The notes under the pieces are model-generated. The model was not told the origin of the DNA. It ran no database searches and saw nothing but the letters and a program-made list of their open reading frames with translations. Shown here one piece after another: positions 1 through 6,949 of a DNA stretch of 64,000 nucleotides; position 1 is the stretch's first letter; each line of letters opens with the position of its first letter. The position numbers and the translations under genes were made by a program. The stretch comes from Erysipelotrichaceae bacterium. Its GTDB lineage: Bacteria > Bacillota_I > Bacilli_A > RFN20 > CAG-826. The stretch is from positions 69,144 to 133,143 of the forward strand of contig SVBB01000004.1 in NCBI GenBank assembly GCA_015059105.1. Reading direction: 5' to 3'.

Positions 1-1
1 T

Positions 2-334
2 GATACTTGCCATACCCATGATGCGGGATATGACTTATTCGATTTTGATAATGTATTAAAACATTTTGATGAAGTGATTGGTCTAGACAAAATTCTCGTC
101 GTTCATTTAAATGATTCTAAAAATGTCAGAGGCGCGCATAAAGATAGACATGAAAACCTCGGATATGGAGAAATTGGTTTTGATATATTGAATAAAATCG
201 CCCATCATCCTGCTTTTAAAGATGTTCCAAAGATTTTAGAAACTCCTTATTACAATGAAAAAGCCCCCTATAAGGCAGAGATAGCAATGCTTAAAGAGGG
301 TAAATTTATTCCTAGTTGGAGAGACTTTATTTAA
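2..334 (+). CDS. nfo: Endonuclease IV (AP endonuclease), C-terminal part
   Basis: The frame is open from the window edge, so the 5' part of the gene lies outside. The visible tail starts with a [11 protein letters not shown]-like stretch and continues through [20 protein letters not shown], the metal-binding C-terminal signature of the endonuclease IV TIM barrel (Zn ligands in the H-D and H-R-H segments). The family cleaves the phosphodiester 5' of abasic sites in base excision repair. The stop codon overlaps the stop of the convergent ispG gene by 3 bp. Assignment by motif is strong; the N-terminal part cannot be judged. Confidence 0.9.
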   Translation, partial: DTCHTHDAGYDLFDFDNVLKHFDEVIGLDKILVVHLNDSKNVRGAHKDRHENLGYGEIGFDILNKIAHHPAFKDVPKILETPYYNEKAPYKAEIAMLKEGKFIPSWRDFI

Positions 335-1383
335 AACTTTTCAATTTCTGCAATTAATGCATCATAGGCTTCCGATTCGGGAACATTTTTTATTACTTTA
401 TCTTTTTTAAAGATAACATATTCGGATTTGCCACCCGCAATACCGATATCTGCGTTTTTAGCTTCTCCTGGACCATTGACGACACAGCCCATAATCGCGA
501 CGTGAATCATCTTATTATGCTCTTCAAGGTAGTTTAAGACACGTCTCGCTAATGATTCGACATTGACCTGCGTTCTTCCACATGTTGGGCAAGAGACTAA
601 TGTTGGATAATTTGGATATAGTTCGCAGTCATGAAGCAGTTTTTTACAAACTTTGATTTCTTCAACTGGATCATCAGTGATCGATATTCTAATCGTGTCC
701 CCAATTCCTTCTAGTAAAAGTGGAGCAAGACCAGCAGAAGAACGAACGATTGATATTTCTTTTATGCCCGCTTCAGTGATACCGAGGTGAAGTGGATAAG
801 GGAATGTTTCACTCGCTAAGCGATAAGCCGCTATCGTTTCTTTGATATTGCTTCCTTTTAAGGAAATGACGATATCGTGGAAATCTAAGTCTTCAAGTAT
901 TTTGATATGTTTCTTCGCGCTTTCAACGAGTTTAGAGGCGTTATAAAGGGTGGAATAGTCGTGGACCGATTTATCTAACGAGCCAGAGTTAACACCGACT
1001 CTAATTGGGATATGCTTTTCTTTAGCCATATCGACGACTTTTTTGATATTTTCTATAGAACCGATATTGCCAGGATTGATTCTCACCTTATCAACACCGT
1101 TTTCCATCGCGATTAAAGCGAGGCGATAATCGAAATGAATATCTGCGACGATGGGGATAGTGGTTCTTTCTTTGATTTGTTTAATAGCGTATGCATCATT
1201 TTCATCCATCACGGAGACGCGCATGAGTTCCGCGCCAGCATTCGCGCAGCGGTTGATTTGGTCAACGACTTCATCAACTTTTTCAGTTTTGATGTTGCAC
1301 ATCGACTGTATGACGACTTTATTTTGGCCGCCTATTTGTAAATTTTTTACAAAAACTTTTCTTGTTAATTCTCTTTTTTCCAT
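331..1383 (-). CDS. ispG: 4-hydroxy-3-methylbut-2-enyl diphosphate synthase
   Basis: A 350-aa GcpE/IspG protein, the penultimate enzyme of the MEP isoprenoid pathway, converting MEcPP to HMBPP with a [4Fe-4S] cluster. It has an N-terminal TIM barrel (VQSMCN start, [21 protein letters not shown]) and a C-terminal cluster domain holding the SCPTCGR pair and the [12 protein letters not shown] cysteine, the three expected cluster ligands. Length is normal for the short bacterial form. dxs of the same pathway lies at 22.7-24.6 kb. There is no good Shine-Dalgarno; a perfect TATAAT sits 6 nt before the ATG, suggesting a leaderless mRNA. Convergent with nfo. Confidence 0.97.
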   Translation of the reverse strand: MEKRELTRKVFVKNLQIGGQNKVVIQSMCNIKTEKVDEVVDQINRCANAGAELMRVSVMDENDAYAIKQIKERTTIPIVADIHFDYRLALIAMENGVDKVRINPGNIGSIENIKKVVDMAKEKHIPIRVGVNSGSLDKSVHDYSTLYNASKLVESAKKHIKILEDLDFHDIVISLKGSNIKETIAAYRLASETFPYPLHLGITEAGIKEISIVRSSAGLAPLLLEGIGDTIRISITDDPVEEIKVCKKLLHDCELYPNYPTLVSCPTCGRTQVNVESLARRVLNYLEEHNKMIHVAIMGCVVNGPGEAKNADIGIAGGKSEYVIFKKDKVIKNVPESEAYDALIAEIEKF

Positions 1384-1389
1384 GCCTTT

Positions 1390-1418
1390 ATTATATAACT
1401 AATGTGAAGTTTTATCAT
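1390..1418 (-). promoter_or_regulatory. ispG promoter, TATAAT placed for leaderless start
   Basis: On the minus strand a perfect -10 TATAAT (1395-1390) is followed by six bases and then the ispG ATG, which puts the expected +1 on the A of the start codon. The -35 at 17-bp spacing is ATGATA (4 of 6 to consensus). Inference from spacing only. Confidence 0.55.
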
Positions 1419-1424
1419 TTTTTC

Positions 1425-1452
1425 TTGATAAGAGTTTTATCTATGATAATAT
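1425..1452 (+). promoter_or_regulatory. Candidate promoter of rpmG
   Basis: TTGATA (1425-1430), a 16-bp spacer and TAATAT (1447-1452) precede rpmG, whose ribosome binding site AAGGAG lies at 1465-1470. The spacing is acceptable; the -10 is imperfect and overlaps an alternative TATGAT. Confidence 0.45.
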
Positions 1453-1477
1453 ATTTAACGTTGCAAGGAGAAAACTA

Positions 1478-1642
1478 ATGGCGAAAGACGATAGATATTC
1501 ACTTACATTAAAATGCACTGTCTGCGGTGAAGAGAATTATTTAACTCAAAAAAATAAGAAGAATAATCCTGAAAGATTAGAACAATTAAAATATTGCCCA
1601 GTCTGCAAAAAGAAAACTCTCCATCGTGAGAAGAAGAAATAG
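1478..1642 (+). CDS. rpmG: 50S ribosomal protein L33 (zinc-binding form)
   Basis: A 54-aa protein of the large ribosomal subunit. It carries two CxxC pairs (C13-x-x-C16 in LKCTVC and the YCPVC pair near residue 40), the zinc-ribbon C+ version of L33, and a lysine-rich tail ending HREKKK. The ATG is preceded by AAGGAG at good spacing. The gene is monocistronic: its own promoter lies upstream and its stop codon is built into the stem of an intrinsic terminator. L33 paralogues with and without zinc ligands often coexist in Bacilli; only this one is in the window. Confidence 0.95.
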   Translation: MAKDDRYSLTLKCTVCGEENYLTQKNKKNNPERLEQLKYCPVCKKKTLHREKKK

Positions 1643-1660
1643 GCGTTGACCTATTTTTTT
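1637..1660 (+). terminator. Intrinsic terminator of rpmG
   Basis: AATAGG (1638-1643) pairs with CCTATT (1650-1655) around a 6-nt loop, followed by a T tract. The rpmG stop TAG lies in the left arm. Confidence 0.65.
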
Positions 1661-1666
1661 ATTATT

Positions 1667-2302
1667 ATGATTTCCGTAAAAGCATTTCGATATGATCCGC
1701 GATTTGAACTAATGAGCAACTGCTATGTTGTTTTTGATGCTCATAAGAAATGTTTTATCGTCGATCCATCTTGTAACTATGATGGAATAATTAATTATAT
1801 TAAAGACAATAAGCTTCGTCCCCAGGGGATATTATTGACTCACTGTCATTATGACCATATCAAAGGGGTGGACCGCTTAGTAAAAGCATTTAATATCCCT
1901 GTTTATATCCACGAAGATGATTATGATGGCTTATATGATCCAAAAATTAATTTATCTGATGATGACGGTTTGAAAGTAGTTTTATCTTCTAAAGCTAACA
2001 AGGTCAAAGACTACGATGAAATCAAAGGATTAGAAGAAAATGCATTAGTGATTCATACCCCATATCACACGCCTGGAGGTGTATGCTATTACTTTAGTAA
2101 TAATAAGATGCTTTTTTCTGGTGACTCTCTCTTTTATCGCTCCATTGGAAGAAACGATTTTAAAACCTCTGTTCCGGGCAAAACTAAAGAGTCGATTAAG
2201 AAGATTATGACCCTTCCAGATGATGTAGTTGTCTACCCTGGACACGGCCTAAATACGATAATTGGAGAAGAAAGAAACAAAAATCCGTTTGTTAATAGAT
2301 AA
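1667..2302 (+). CDS. MBL-fold metal-dependent hydrolase (glyoxalase II-like)
   Basis: About 211 aa. The metallo-beta-lactamase metal site is complete: THCHYDHIKG (HxHxDH), a His in the THPxxHTPGG-like segment, FSGDSLFYRSIGR (metal Asp) and a terminal VVYPGHG. This matches the small glyoxalase II / YqgX-type group, which hydrolyses S-acyl-glutathione or bacillithiol-like thioesters or related esters; the substrate cannot be told from sequence. ATG at 1667 is chosen because MISVKAF...SNCYVV aligns with the family N terminus, although it starts just after the rpmG terminator and has no Shine-Dalgarno. The next gene, efp, has its own promoter. Confidence 0.82.
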   Translation: MISVKAFRYDPRFELMSNCYVVFDAHKKCFIVDPSCNYDGIINYIKDNKLRPQGILLTHCHYDHIKGVDRLVKAFNIPVYIHEDDYDGLYDPKINLSDDDGLKVVLSSKANKVKDYDEIKGLEENALVIHTPYHTPGGVCYYFSNNKMLFSGDSLFYRSIGRNDFKTSVPGKTKESIKKIMTLPDDVVVYPGHGLNTIIGEERNKNPFVNR

Positions 2303-2315
2303 AATTTGTTATAAT
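2289..2315 (+). promoter_or_regulatory. Candidate promoter of efp operon
   Basis: TATAAT at 2310-2315 with TTGTTA at 2289-2294 (15-bp spacer, short). It gives a ~28-nt leader containing the GAAAGGA ribosome binding site before the efp ATG at 2350. The -35 overlaps the end of the preceding gene. Confidence 0.5.
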
Positions 2316-2349
2316 AACAAAGTTATAGAAAGAAAGGAAAATAATTAAT

Positions 2350-2907
2350 ATGGTTAATGTTACTGAATTAAGACCTGGCAACTATTTCATAGAAGACGGC
2401 AATATTTACCAAGTCCAAGACATTTTATTAAATAAGACTGCGATGAGAAAAATGGTCGCGAAAGTCAAAGTCCGTAACCTCAGAAGTGGCGCGGTCACTG
2501 AAATGGCGAAGAACTCCGGTTATATGATTGAAACAATCCGCCTCGACAAAAGACAAATGCAATATCTCTACGATACTGGCGATGCTTTATGCTTCATGGA
2601 TCAAGAAACTTATGACCAAATTGAAATCAGCAAAGACAGATTACAGTGGGAAATCCAATTCTTAAAAGGTGATGAAATCGTTGATATCACTTCTTATGAA
2701 GGAGAAATCCTCGGTGTTACTCTTCCAGCGAAAGTCGCTTTAAAAATCACTGACTGCGAACCAGCTATCCGTGGCGATACAGTCAACAAAGCGATGAAAG
2801 ATGCGATTACTGAAACTGGTTTAAAGATCAGAGTTCCATTATTTATCGAAAATGGTGAAGTCGTGCTTGTCCGTACTGATAACGGCGATTACGACGGGAG
2901 AGCCTAA
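2350..2907 (+). CDS. efp: Translation elongation factor P
   Basis: 185 aa, the normal EF-P length. EF-P binds between the P and E sites and relieves ribosome stalling on polyproline. The three OB-like beta-barrel domains are recognisable: the N-terminal KOW-like domain, a central domain (DTGDALCFMDQETYDQ) and a C-terminal domain with GDTVNKAMKDAITETGLKIRVP and NGEVVLVRTDNGDYDGRA, the classic EF-P ending. The modified-loop position near residue 30 lies in the LLNKTAMRK segment, which resembles the Lys-bearing loop of Bacillus EF-P rather than the Arg-type loop. The gene is followed after 2 bp by the UPF0154 gene, so the two are likely co-transcribed. Confidence 0.97.
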   Translation: MVNVTELRPGNYFIEDGNIYQVQDILLNKTAMRKMVAKVKVRNLRSGAVTEMAKNSGYMIETIRLDKRQMQYLYDTGDALCFMDQETYDQIEISKDRLQWEIQFLKGDEIVDITSYEGEILGVTLPAKVALKITDCEPAIRGDTVNKAMKDAITETGLKIRVPLFIENGEVVLVRTDNGDYDGRA

Positions 2908-2909
2908 TA

Positions 2910-3125
2910 ATGGAAATCGGTGTTGCAGTCGGCTTAATCATTGGCGCATTCCTCGTTGGTGCAATTGCAGCGTTCTTCATCACAAGATACTTATTCAAAA
3001 AACAACTTGAAAAGAATCCTCCAATCAACGAAAAGATGATTCGTGTGATGTTCGCACAAATGGGTAGAACTCCAAGCGAAAAACAAATCCGCGAAATCAT
3101 GAGAAACGTCAATAGCCAAAAATAA
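2910..3125 (+). CDS. UPF0154 (YneF-like) small membrane protein
   Basis: 71 aa with one N-terminal transmembrane helix (about residues 5-28, VGLIIGAFLVGAIAAFFITRY) and a conserved cytoplasmic tail, NPPINEKMIRVMFAQMGRTP and SEKQIREIM, which is the UPF0154/YneF signature of Firmicutes. Function is unknown. It is coupled to efp (2-bp gap) and followed by a strong terminator. Confidence 0.9.
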   Translation: MEIGVAVGLIIGAFLVGAIAAFFITRYLFKKQLEKNPPINEKMIRVMFAQMGRTPSEKQIREIMRNVNSQK

Positions 3126-3142
3126 GTTTATTATATAATAAT

Positions 3143-3168
3143 AAAGCATCCAGCAATGGATGCTTTTT
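3143..3168. terminator. Bidirectional intrinsic terminator between efp operon and abiE
   Basis: GCATCCA (3146-3152), GCAA tetraloop, TGGATGC (3157-3163), with A-run on the left and T-run on the right, so it can serve both directions. The T-run contains the stop codon of the abiEii toxin gene. Nearly the same stem recurs at 4858-4880 on the other side of the toxin-antitoxin pair. Confidence 0.85.
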
Positions 3169-4087
3169 ATATATCATATTCTTTTAAGAATTCTAATATT
3201 TCCTTAAGAGCAATTATACATTCGTTGTAAGATACTTTTTCGTACAATAGCAAATAAGTCTTATCAGCATAATCATCTTTATACGAATTTTCTTCGATTA
3301 GTTTTTCTAATACTGTATATAATTTTATTCCTTGCTTTGCAGTGATGCATATTTTGATTTGCTTTCGATATTCATTAACTTCTTCAAATAGCTGTTTTAA
3401 ACCGTCATTTAACGAAACTAGTGGCAAAATCTTGTAAAGGTCATACAAGTGTCTAGAATGACCATCGCATTTATCTCTAAGATAATAATCACATATCGCT
3501 GATGTTTTATCGACGAATGTTCTACTAATATCTTGAACAACAACATCAAATGATTGAAGTTCGTATTTTTCAACTAGATCATATCTATTGATACTTTCAA
3601 GATATTCACCTATAAAAGATTGGATTCTTTTACAAGTAACTGGAAAAGATGGAGTTTGTGCAGCTAATTCAACGATGATTTCATTAATTGCGGTATTGTT
3701 ATCATTGAGAATGCTTTTATACCCGCAATGGAATTGATTGAAATATCGATCGCGACGTAGTTTTTCAGTATTTGTTATATTTAGACCGACTTCTTTAATA
3801 GAGCTAGAGATGCCTCTAAATTTACTGTTTTTAGCATTAACACCAAGTGAGGAATAGGGGACGCTATAAGAAATATCAAGGTCTTCTGAAAAACGATTAA
3901 TCAGTTTATAACATTTTGATAAACATGTTCCACCTTTAAAAATGTAACCCTTTTCTTTAGAAAAAATCTGTTTTAAAAGAAGTGTTTGCCAATAATCTTT
4001 TTCAACATATTTGTTAGTGATATTGAATTGATTTGATGTTGCAATTATTAACGTATGAAAGGAGTCGTAATCATTATCTAAACGCAT
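3167..4087 (-). CDS. abiEii: AbiEii/AbiGii-type nucleotidyltransferase toxin
   Basis: 306 aa. The N-terminal half carries the DUF1814 nucleotidyltransferase core: KGGTCLSK (residues 51-58) and RFSEDLDIS (65-73), the two catalytic blocks of AbiEii toxins; a KDYWQTLLLK segment precedes them, as is usual in the family. Known members are toxins of type IV toxin-antitoxin systems that abort phage infection; some modify tRNA acceptor ends. The start overlaps the antitoxin gene by 14 bp, indicating translational coupling. Specific target unknown. Confidence 0.88.
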   Translation of the reverse strand: MRLDNDYDSFHTLIIATSNQFNITNKYVEKDYWQTLLLKQIFSKEKGYIFKGGTCLSKCYKLINRFSEDLDISYSVPYSSLGVNAKNSKFRGISSSIKEVGLNITNTEKLRRDRYFNQFHCGYKSILNDNNTAINEIIVELAAQTPSFPVTCKRIQSFIGEYLESINRYDLVEKYELQSFDVVVQDISRTFVDKTSAICDYYLRDKCDGHSRHLYDLYKILPLVSLNDGLKQLFEEVNEYRKQIKICITAKQGIKLYTVLEKLIEENSYKDDYADKTYLLLYEKVSYNECIIALKEILEFLKEYDI

Positions 4088-4700
4088 TGATTAATCCACT
4101 TTCTACTATCCTTTTCATTATTTTCACAGGATAAAGTGATATATAGTTTTCAAAATCTGTTTTTGAAAGATTGTCACGAATATATTTTTCAAGTAAAGAA
4201 TAATTCTCATTAACTTCGTCTTTGGTTATTAGATAAAACATATCGAAAAACTGAAGAGCTTTGTAATTAAATCTGTTAATAGTGATTTTGCTCTTTCTTA
4301 CAATTGCTTTTGCATAGCGATATTGAATTAAACGTTTTGAACTAGTGTTGTTGGTTTTAATTTCATATATGGCTGGGACTTGCTGTGATATTCCAATTTG
4401 ATTTAGAAATGTGAGACCAGTGAAGTAACCATACACATCTAAATTAAGTCCGGGAATACCATAATCATTCTTTATATAGCGATGAATAAAAACGTCTTCT
4501 GCAGATAAAACGTCTGGTAGATCACCTTTTAAATCGAAATAATAAACTCCATAACCATCCCGTACTATTTCTCCTTTTTCGGCGGCACGTGAAAGTTCTT
4601 TCCTGATGGCGGTTTTACTTTTACCGCCAATCCTAATATCCTTGACGAATATAGGAGTGGAGTAACCATATACTTCTTTTAAATAAGCGATTGTATTCAT
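4074..4700 (-). CDS. abiEi: AbiEi-type antitoxin / transcriptional repressor
   Basis: 208 aa. The N terminus (about residues 1-60) is a winged-helix region (TAIRKELSRAAEKGEIVRDG, then YGVYYF), as in AbiEi antitoxins of the DUF6088-like group; the remaining domain is of the type that regulates the toxin. AbiEi proteins normally repress their own operon and neutralise AbiEii without a stable complex. Gene order antitoxin-toxin with a 14-bp overlap is canonical. The ATG follows a near-consensus promoter by only 6 nt and there is no Shine-Dalgarno, predicting a leaderless message. Confidence 0.82.
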   Translation of the reverse strand: MNTIAYLKEVYGYSTPIFVKDIRIGGKSKTAIRKELSRAAEKGEIVRDGYGVYYFDLKGDLPDVLSAEDVFIHRYIKNDYGIPGLNLDVYGYFTGLTFLNQIGISQQVPAIYEIKTNNTSSKRLIQYRYAKAIVRKSKITINRFNYKALQFFDMFYLITKDEVNENYSLLEKYIRDNLSKTDFENYISLYPVKIMKRIVESGLINAFR

Positions 4701-4706
4701 GCTTCA

Positions 4707-4735
4707 ATTATACAAAACAATCAATGAAATGTAAA
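4707..4735 (-). promoter_or_regulatory. abiE promoter, strong, leaderless layout
   Basis: On the minus strand: TTTACA (4735-4730, 5 of 6), 17-bp spacer, TATAAT (4712-4707, perfect), then 6 nt to the abiEi ATG. Best-supported leaderless promoter of the window. Confidence 0.75.
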
Positions 4736-4857
4736 TAATGTGACAAAAGCATATTATAATAAATATTATATATTTTTATAAAAATGTGACATATTTGTTT
4801 GATGAGATATAATTTTGATGTGCAGAATTGTATAGTTATATTGTAATTATTAATATG

Positions 4858-4880
4858 AGCATCCTAAGGATGCTTTTTTT
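4858..4880 (+). terminator. Second copy of the GCATCC/GGATGC terminator
   Basis: GCATCC (4859-4864), TAA loop, GGATGC (4868-4873), T tract to 4880. Its T-run is on the plus strand, but no plus-strand gene lies between the efp/UPF0154 operon (ending 3125) and this site. Confidence 0.75.
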
Positions 4881-4915
4881 GATTACCTTTTAAAAGAAGG
4901 AGACTATAATAGTTT

Positions 4916-5998
4916 ATGATGAAAAGCGATTTATTATCTTATTTATCTAATTACGGTGACAAGTCGTTACACGAAGTTCCATTTAATGAAGTGGATGCTT
5001 TGCTGTTTGCCACTTTGTCTTATCCCAAATATCAGGACATTATCAAAGATAATGAGATATGCGACGCTAATAATATTCTCGAACTAATCAAAGAATATGA
5101 CCAATCTTCATTAACAGATAGAAAGAAGCTCAATATCACTTTATTAGAAAAAGTATGTTCTTCAATAAGGTTTAATAATATTAAAGTAACGCATTATCGC
5201 CATTCGATTAATAAAGAACTCAGTGAGCAGTTTCAGGCTGTTTCTTTTGTGTTTGATGAATTCGTCATCGTTTCGTATTGTGGAACGGATAATACGGTTA
5301 TTGGTTTAAAAGAAGACTTAAATATGTCATATCTCACATTTACTCCTTCTGAGATTGATGCGATTAAGTATATCAAAGATATAGAGACTCTTTATAAGGA
5401 TAAAAGACTTATCCTTGTCGGACATTCCAAAGGGGGTAGATTAGCCGTTTCTAGTGCGAAAGCGATAGAGAATAAGGAAATACTGAGAGACGTCTATACT
5501 TTTGATTCTCCAAATTATTCTAGTGGCTTTTATGATAAGGAATATAAAAAGATTGAAAAGAAGATTCATAATTATGTTCCGGAAGATTCAATTGTTGGTC
5601 GTCTTATCAACGAGCCAAAGAATCCGATTATTGTTAAATCGCATAATTCACTTATTCGTCAGCACGATATCTCATCATGGATTATCATAGATAATCATCT
5701 CATCATCAGCGAAAGTGGTTTTAGCAAGCAGTCAAGCAAGATATCAAAGACTCTCAATTTAAACTTAAAGAAATATGATGATGGCACTAAAAAAGAATTC
5801 GCGGATACATTGTTCGGCTTTATCGATAGACTAGAAATCCATGAATTCAAAGGCAAAGAAGAGAACATCAGCTTGCTAAAAGTCGCTATTAAGCGCATCC
5901 CAGAAGAGTGGAAGAAGACTCCTAAGAATGATCGAAAACTGCTTAGGAATATCTTATTAAAAACGATTCAAAATTACTTCTTAAACAAAGAAAACTAG
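4916..5998 (+). CDS. Mbeg1-like (DUF2974) alpha/beta-hydrolase
   Basis: 360 aa. The central region has the lipase-type nucleophile elbow GHSKGGRLA (Ser171), preceded by YCGTDNTVIGLKEDLNMSY, the conserved block of DUF2974/Mbeg1-like proteins (usually RGTD; here CGTD), and followed by YTFDSPN, a segment that normally supports the catalytic Asp. A His near residue 240-250 (SHNSLIRQHDIS) could complete the triad. No signal peptide or membrane segment is seen, so it is probably cytoplasmic. Substrate unknown. The ribosome binding site GAAGGAG (4896-4902) is about 13 nt from the ATG, and a TATAAT (4905-4910) lies 5 nt before it, so the initiation mode is uncertain. Codes towards plsY, with a shared terminator between. 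Confidence 0.75.
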   Translation: MMKSDLLSYLSNYGDKSLHEVPFNEVDALLFATLSYPKYQDIIKDNEICDANNILELIKEYDQSSLTDRKKLNITLLEKVCSSIRFNNIKVTHYRHSINKELSEQFQAVSFVFDEFVIVSYCGTDNTVIGLKEDLNMSYLTFTPSEIDAIKYIKDIETLYKDKRLILVGHSKGGRLAVSSAKAIENKEILRDVYTFDSPNYSSGFYDKEYKKIEKKIHNYVPEDSIVGRLINEPKNPIIVKSHNSLIRQHDISSWIIIDNHLIISESGFSKQSSKISKTLNLNLKKYDDGTKKEFADTLFGFIDRLEIHEFKGKEENISLLKVAIKRIPEEWKKTPKNDRKLLRNILLKTIQNYFLNKEN

Positions 5999-6011
5999 TT
6001 ATTGATAAATA

Positions 6012-6041
6012 AAAGCCGGAGAATAGTGCTTCTCCGACTTT
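6012..6041. terminator. Bidirectional terminator between Mbeg1-like gene and plsY
   Basis: AAGCCGGAGAA and TTCTCCGACTT form a stem with one mismatch (core CGGAGAA 6017-6023 with TTCTCCG 6030-6036), flanked by A and T runs. It serves two convergent genes. Confidence 0.75.
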
Positions 6042-6087
6042 ATATTATAAATAATATAATATCTACTAACTTTCTACTATGTTATTA

Positions 6088-6852
6088 CTATTTCATCCAG
6101 GTGATTTTTCTCTCTTCACCTCTAATGATTCTACCGATATTAGCGTGGTGTCTAGCATCCATAATGATGACCATCGCAGTCACGATGAGAGCGAAATGCC
6201 AAGTTGGATTTAAGCTTGGTCCATACATCACGAACCATTGCCATCCTTGTGGAATGACATTGGCTAAAAGAAGTATTGCCCATGTCCAGACGAAGACTAA
6301 TTGGATTGCGGAATAGATAATCATTGTTAAAGAAACCATTTTTGTTTTCTTTAAAATTGGGAAATAGAAGATACCAGCAGGGACAAAACCTAACCCCCAG
6401 CTCGCTCCTAAGGTAGTTCCCATATAGGCTGAAGCACCTTTACCACCTTTGAATCCGTAGAAGATTGGCCAGCAGTGACCAACTAAACAACCAAATGCGG
6501 CGAGATAATAAACTGGCCATTGAATGATGTAGTTGCTTGCTTCTGCTGAATAATATACAGCAGTAGTTGCTAAAAGTGGTTTTTCACCAAATGGCACAAA
6601 AGTGAGGATAGCCCAGCAGATCCACATTGGTAAGATGGTTTTAAGCATATCGAGAGTGATAACTAATAAACCAAATTTCTTTCCCCAAAGGCGTCCTGCG
6701 TTAGTACCTCCAGCGTTTTTTGAACCGTAATTACGTGGATCTTGGTGAAAAAATACCTTCCCAATAAATATTGAAAAGGAGAAAGAACCACATAAATAAC
6801 CAAATATTAAACAAATAATTGGGACGAAAATATTATATAAAATAATATCCAT
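6088..6852 (-). CDS. plsY: Acyl-phosphate:glycerol-3-phosphate acyltransferase
   Basis: 254-aa integral membrane enzyme of the first step of phospholipid synthesis, transferring an acyl group from acyl-phosphate to glycerol-3-phosphate. PlsY motifs are present: YLCGSFSFSI near the N terminus, DPRNYGSKNAGGTNAGR (motif 1, loop after TM1), LVGHCWPIFYGFKGGKGA (motif 2). About six to seven membrane helices; slightly longer than the typical ~200 aa because of an insertion between TM2 and motif 2. AGGAGG precedes the ATG. Divergent from parE, the same neighbourhood as in Bacillus subtilis, which supports naming the downstream topoisomerase genes parE/parC. Confidence 0.95.
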   Translation of the reverse strand: MDIILYNIFVPIICLIFGYLCGSFSFSIFIGKVFFHQDPRNYGSKNAGGTNAGRLWGKKFGLLVITLDMLKTILPMWICWAILTFVPFGEKPLLATTAVYYSAEASNYIIQWPVYYLAAFGCLVGHCWPIFYGFKGGKGASAYMGTTLGASWGLGFVPAGIFYFPILKKTKMVSLTMIIYSAIQLVFVWTWAILLLANVIPQGWQWFVMYGPSLNPTWHFALIVTAMVIIMDARHHANIGRIIRGEERKITWMK

Positions 6853-6895
6853 CTTTTTTCCTCCTATTGACGTATTTCATTCTACTAAATGTCTT

Positions 6896-6923
6896 TTGAT
6901 TTTCAACCTAAATTTAATATAAT
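6896..6923 (+). promoter_or_regulatory. Candidate promoter of parE-parC
   Basis: TTGATT (6896-6901), 16-bp spacer, TATAAT (6918-6923). It leaves a ~20-nt leader with GGAG before the parE ATG at 6950. Confidence 0.6.
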
Positions 6924-6949
6924 TTATGTTGCAAAAACGGAGAAACGTA

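Noticed and set aside
6002-6316. 104-aa plus-strand frame over the plsY 3' end
   Set aside because: It is antisense to a clear PlsY membrane protein and shows no start signal.
6926-6949. Upstream in-frame ATG of parE (MLQKRRNV extension)
   Set aside because: It overlaps the region 2 nt after the -10 TATAAT and lacks a ribosome binding site; the ATG at 6950 has GGAG.
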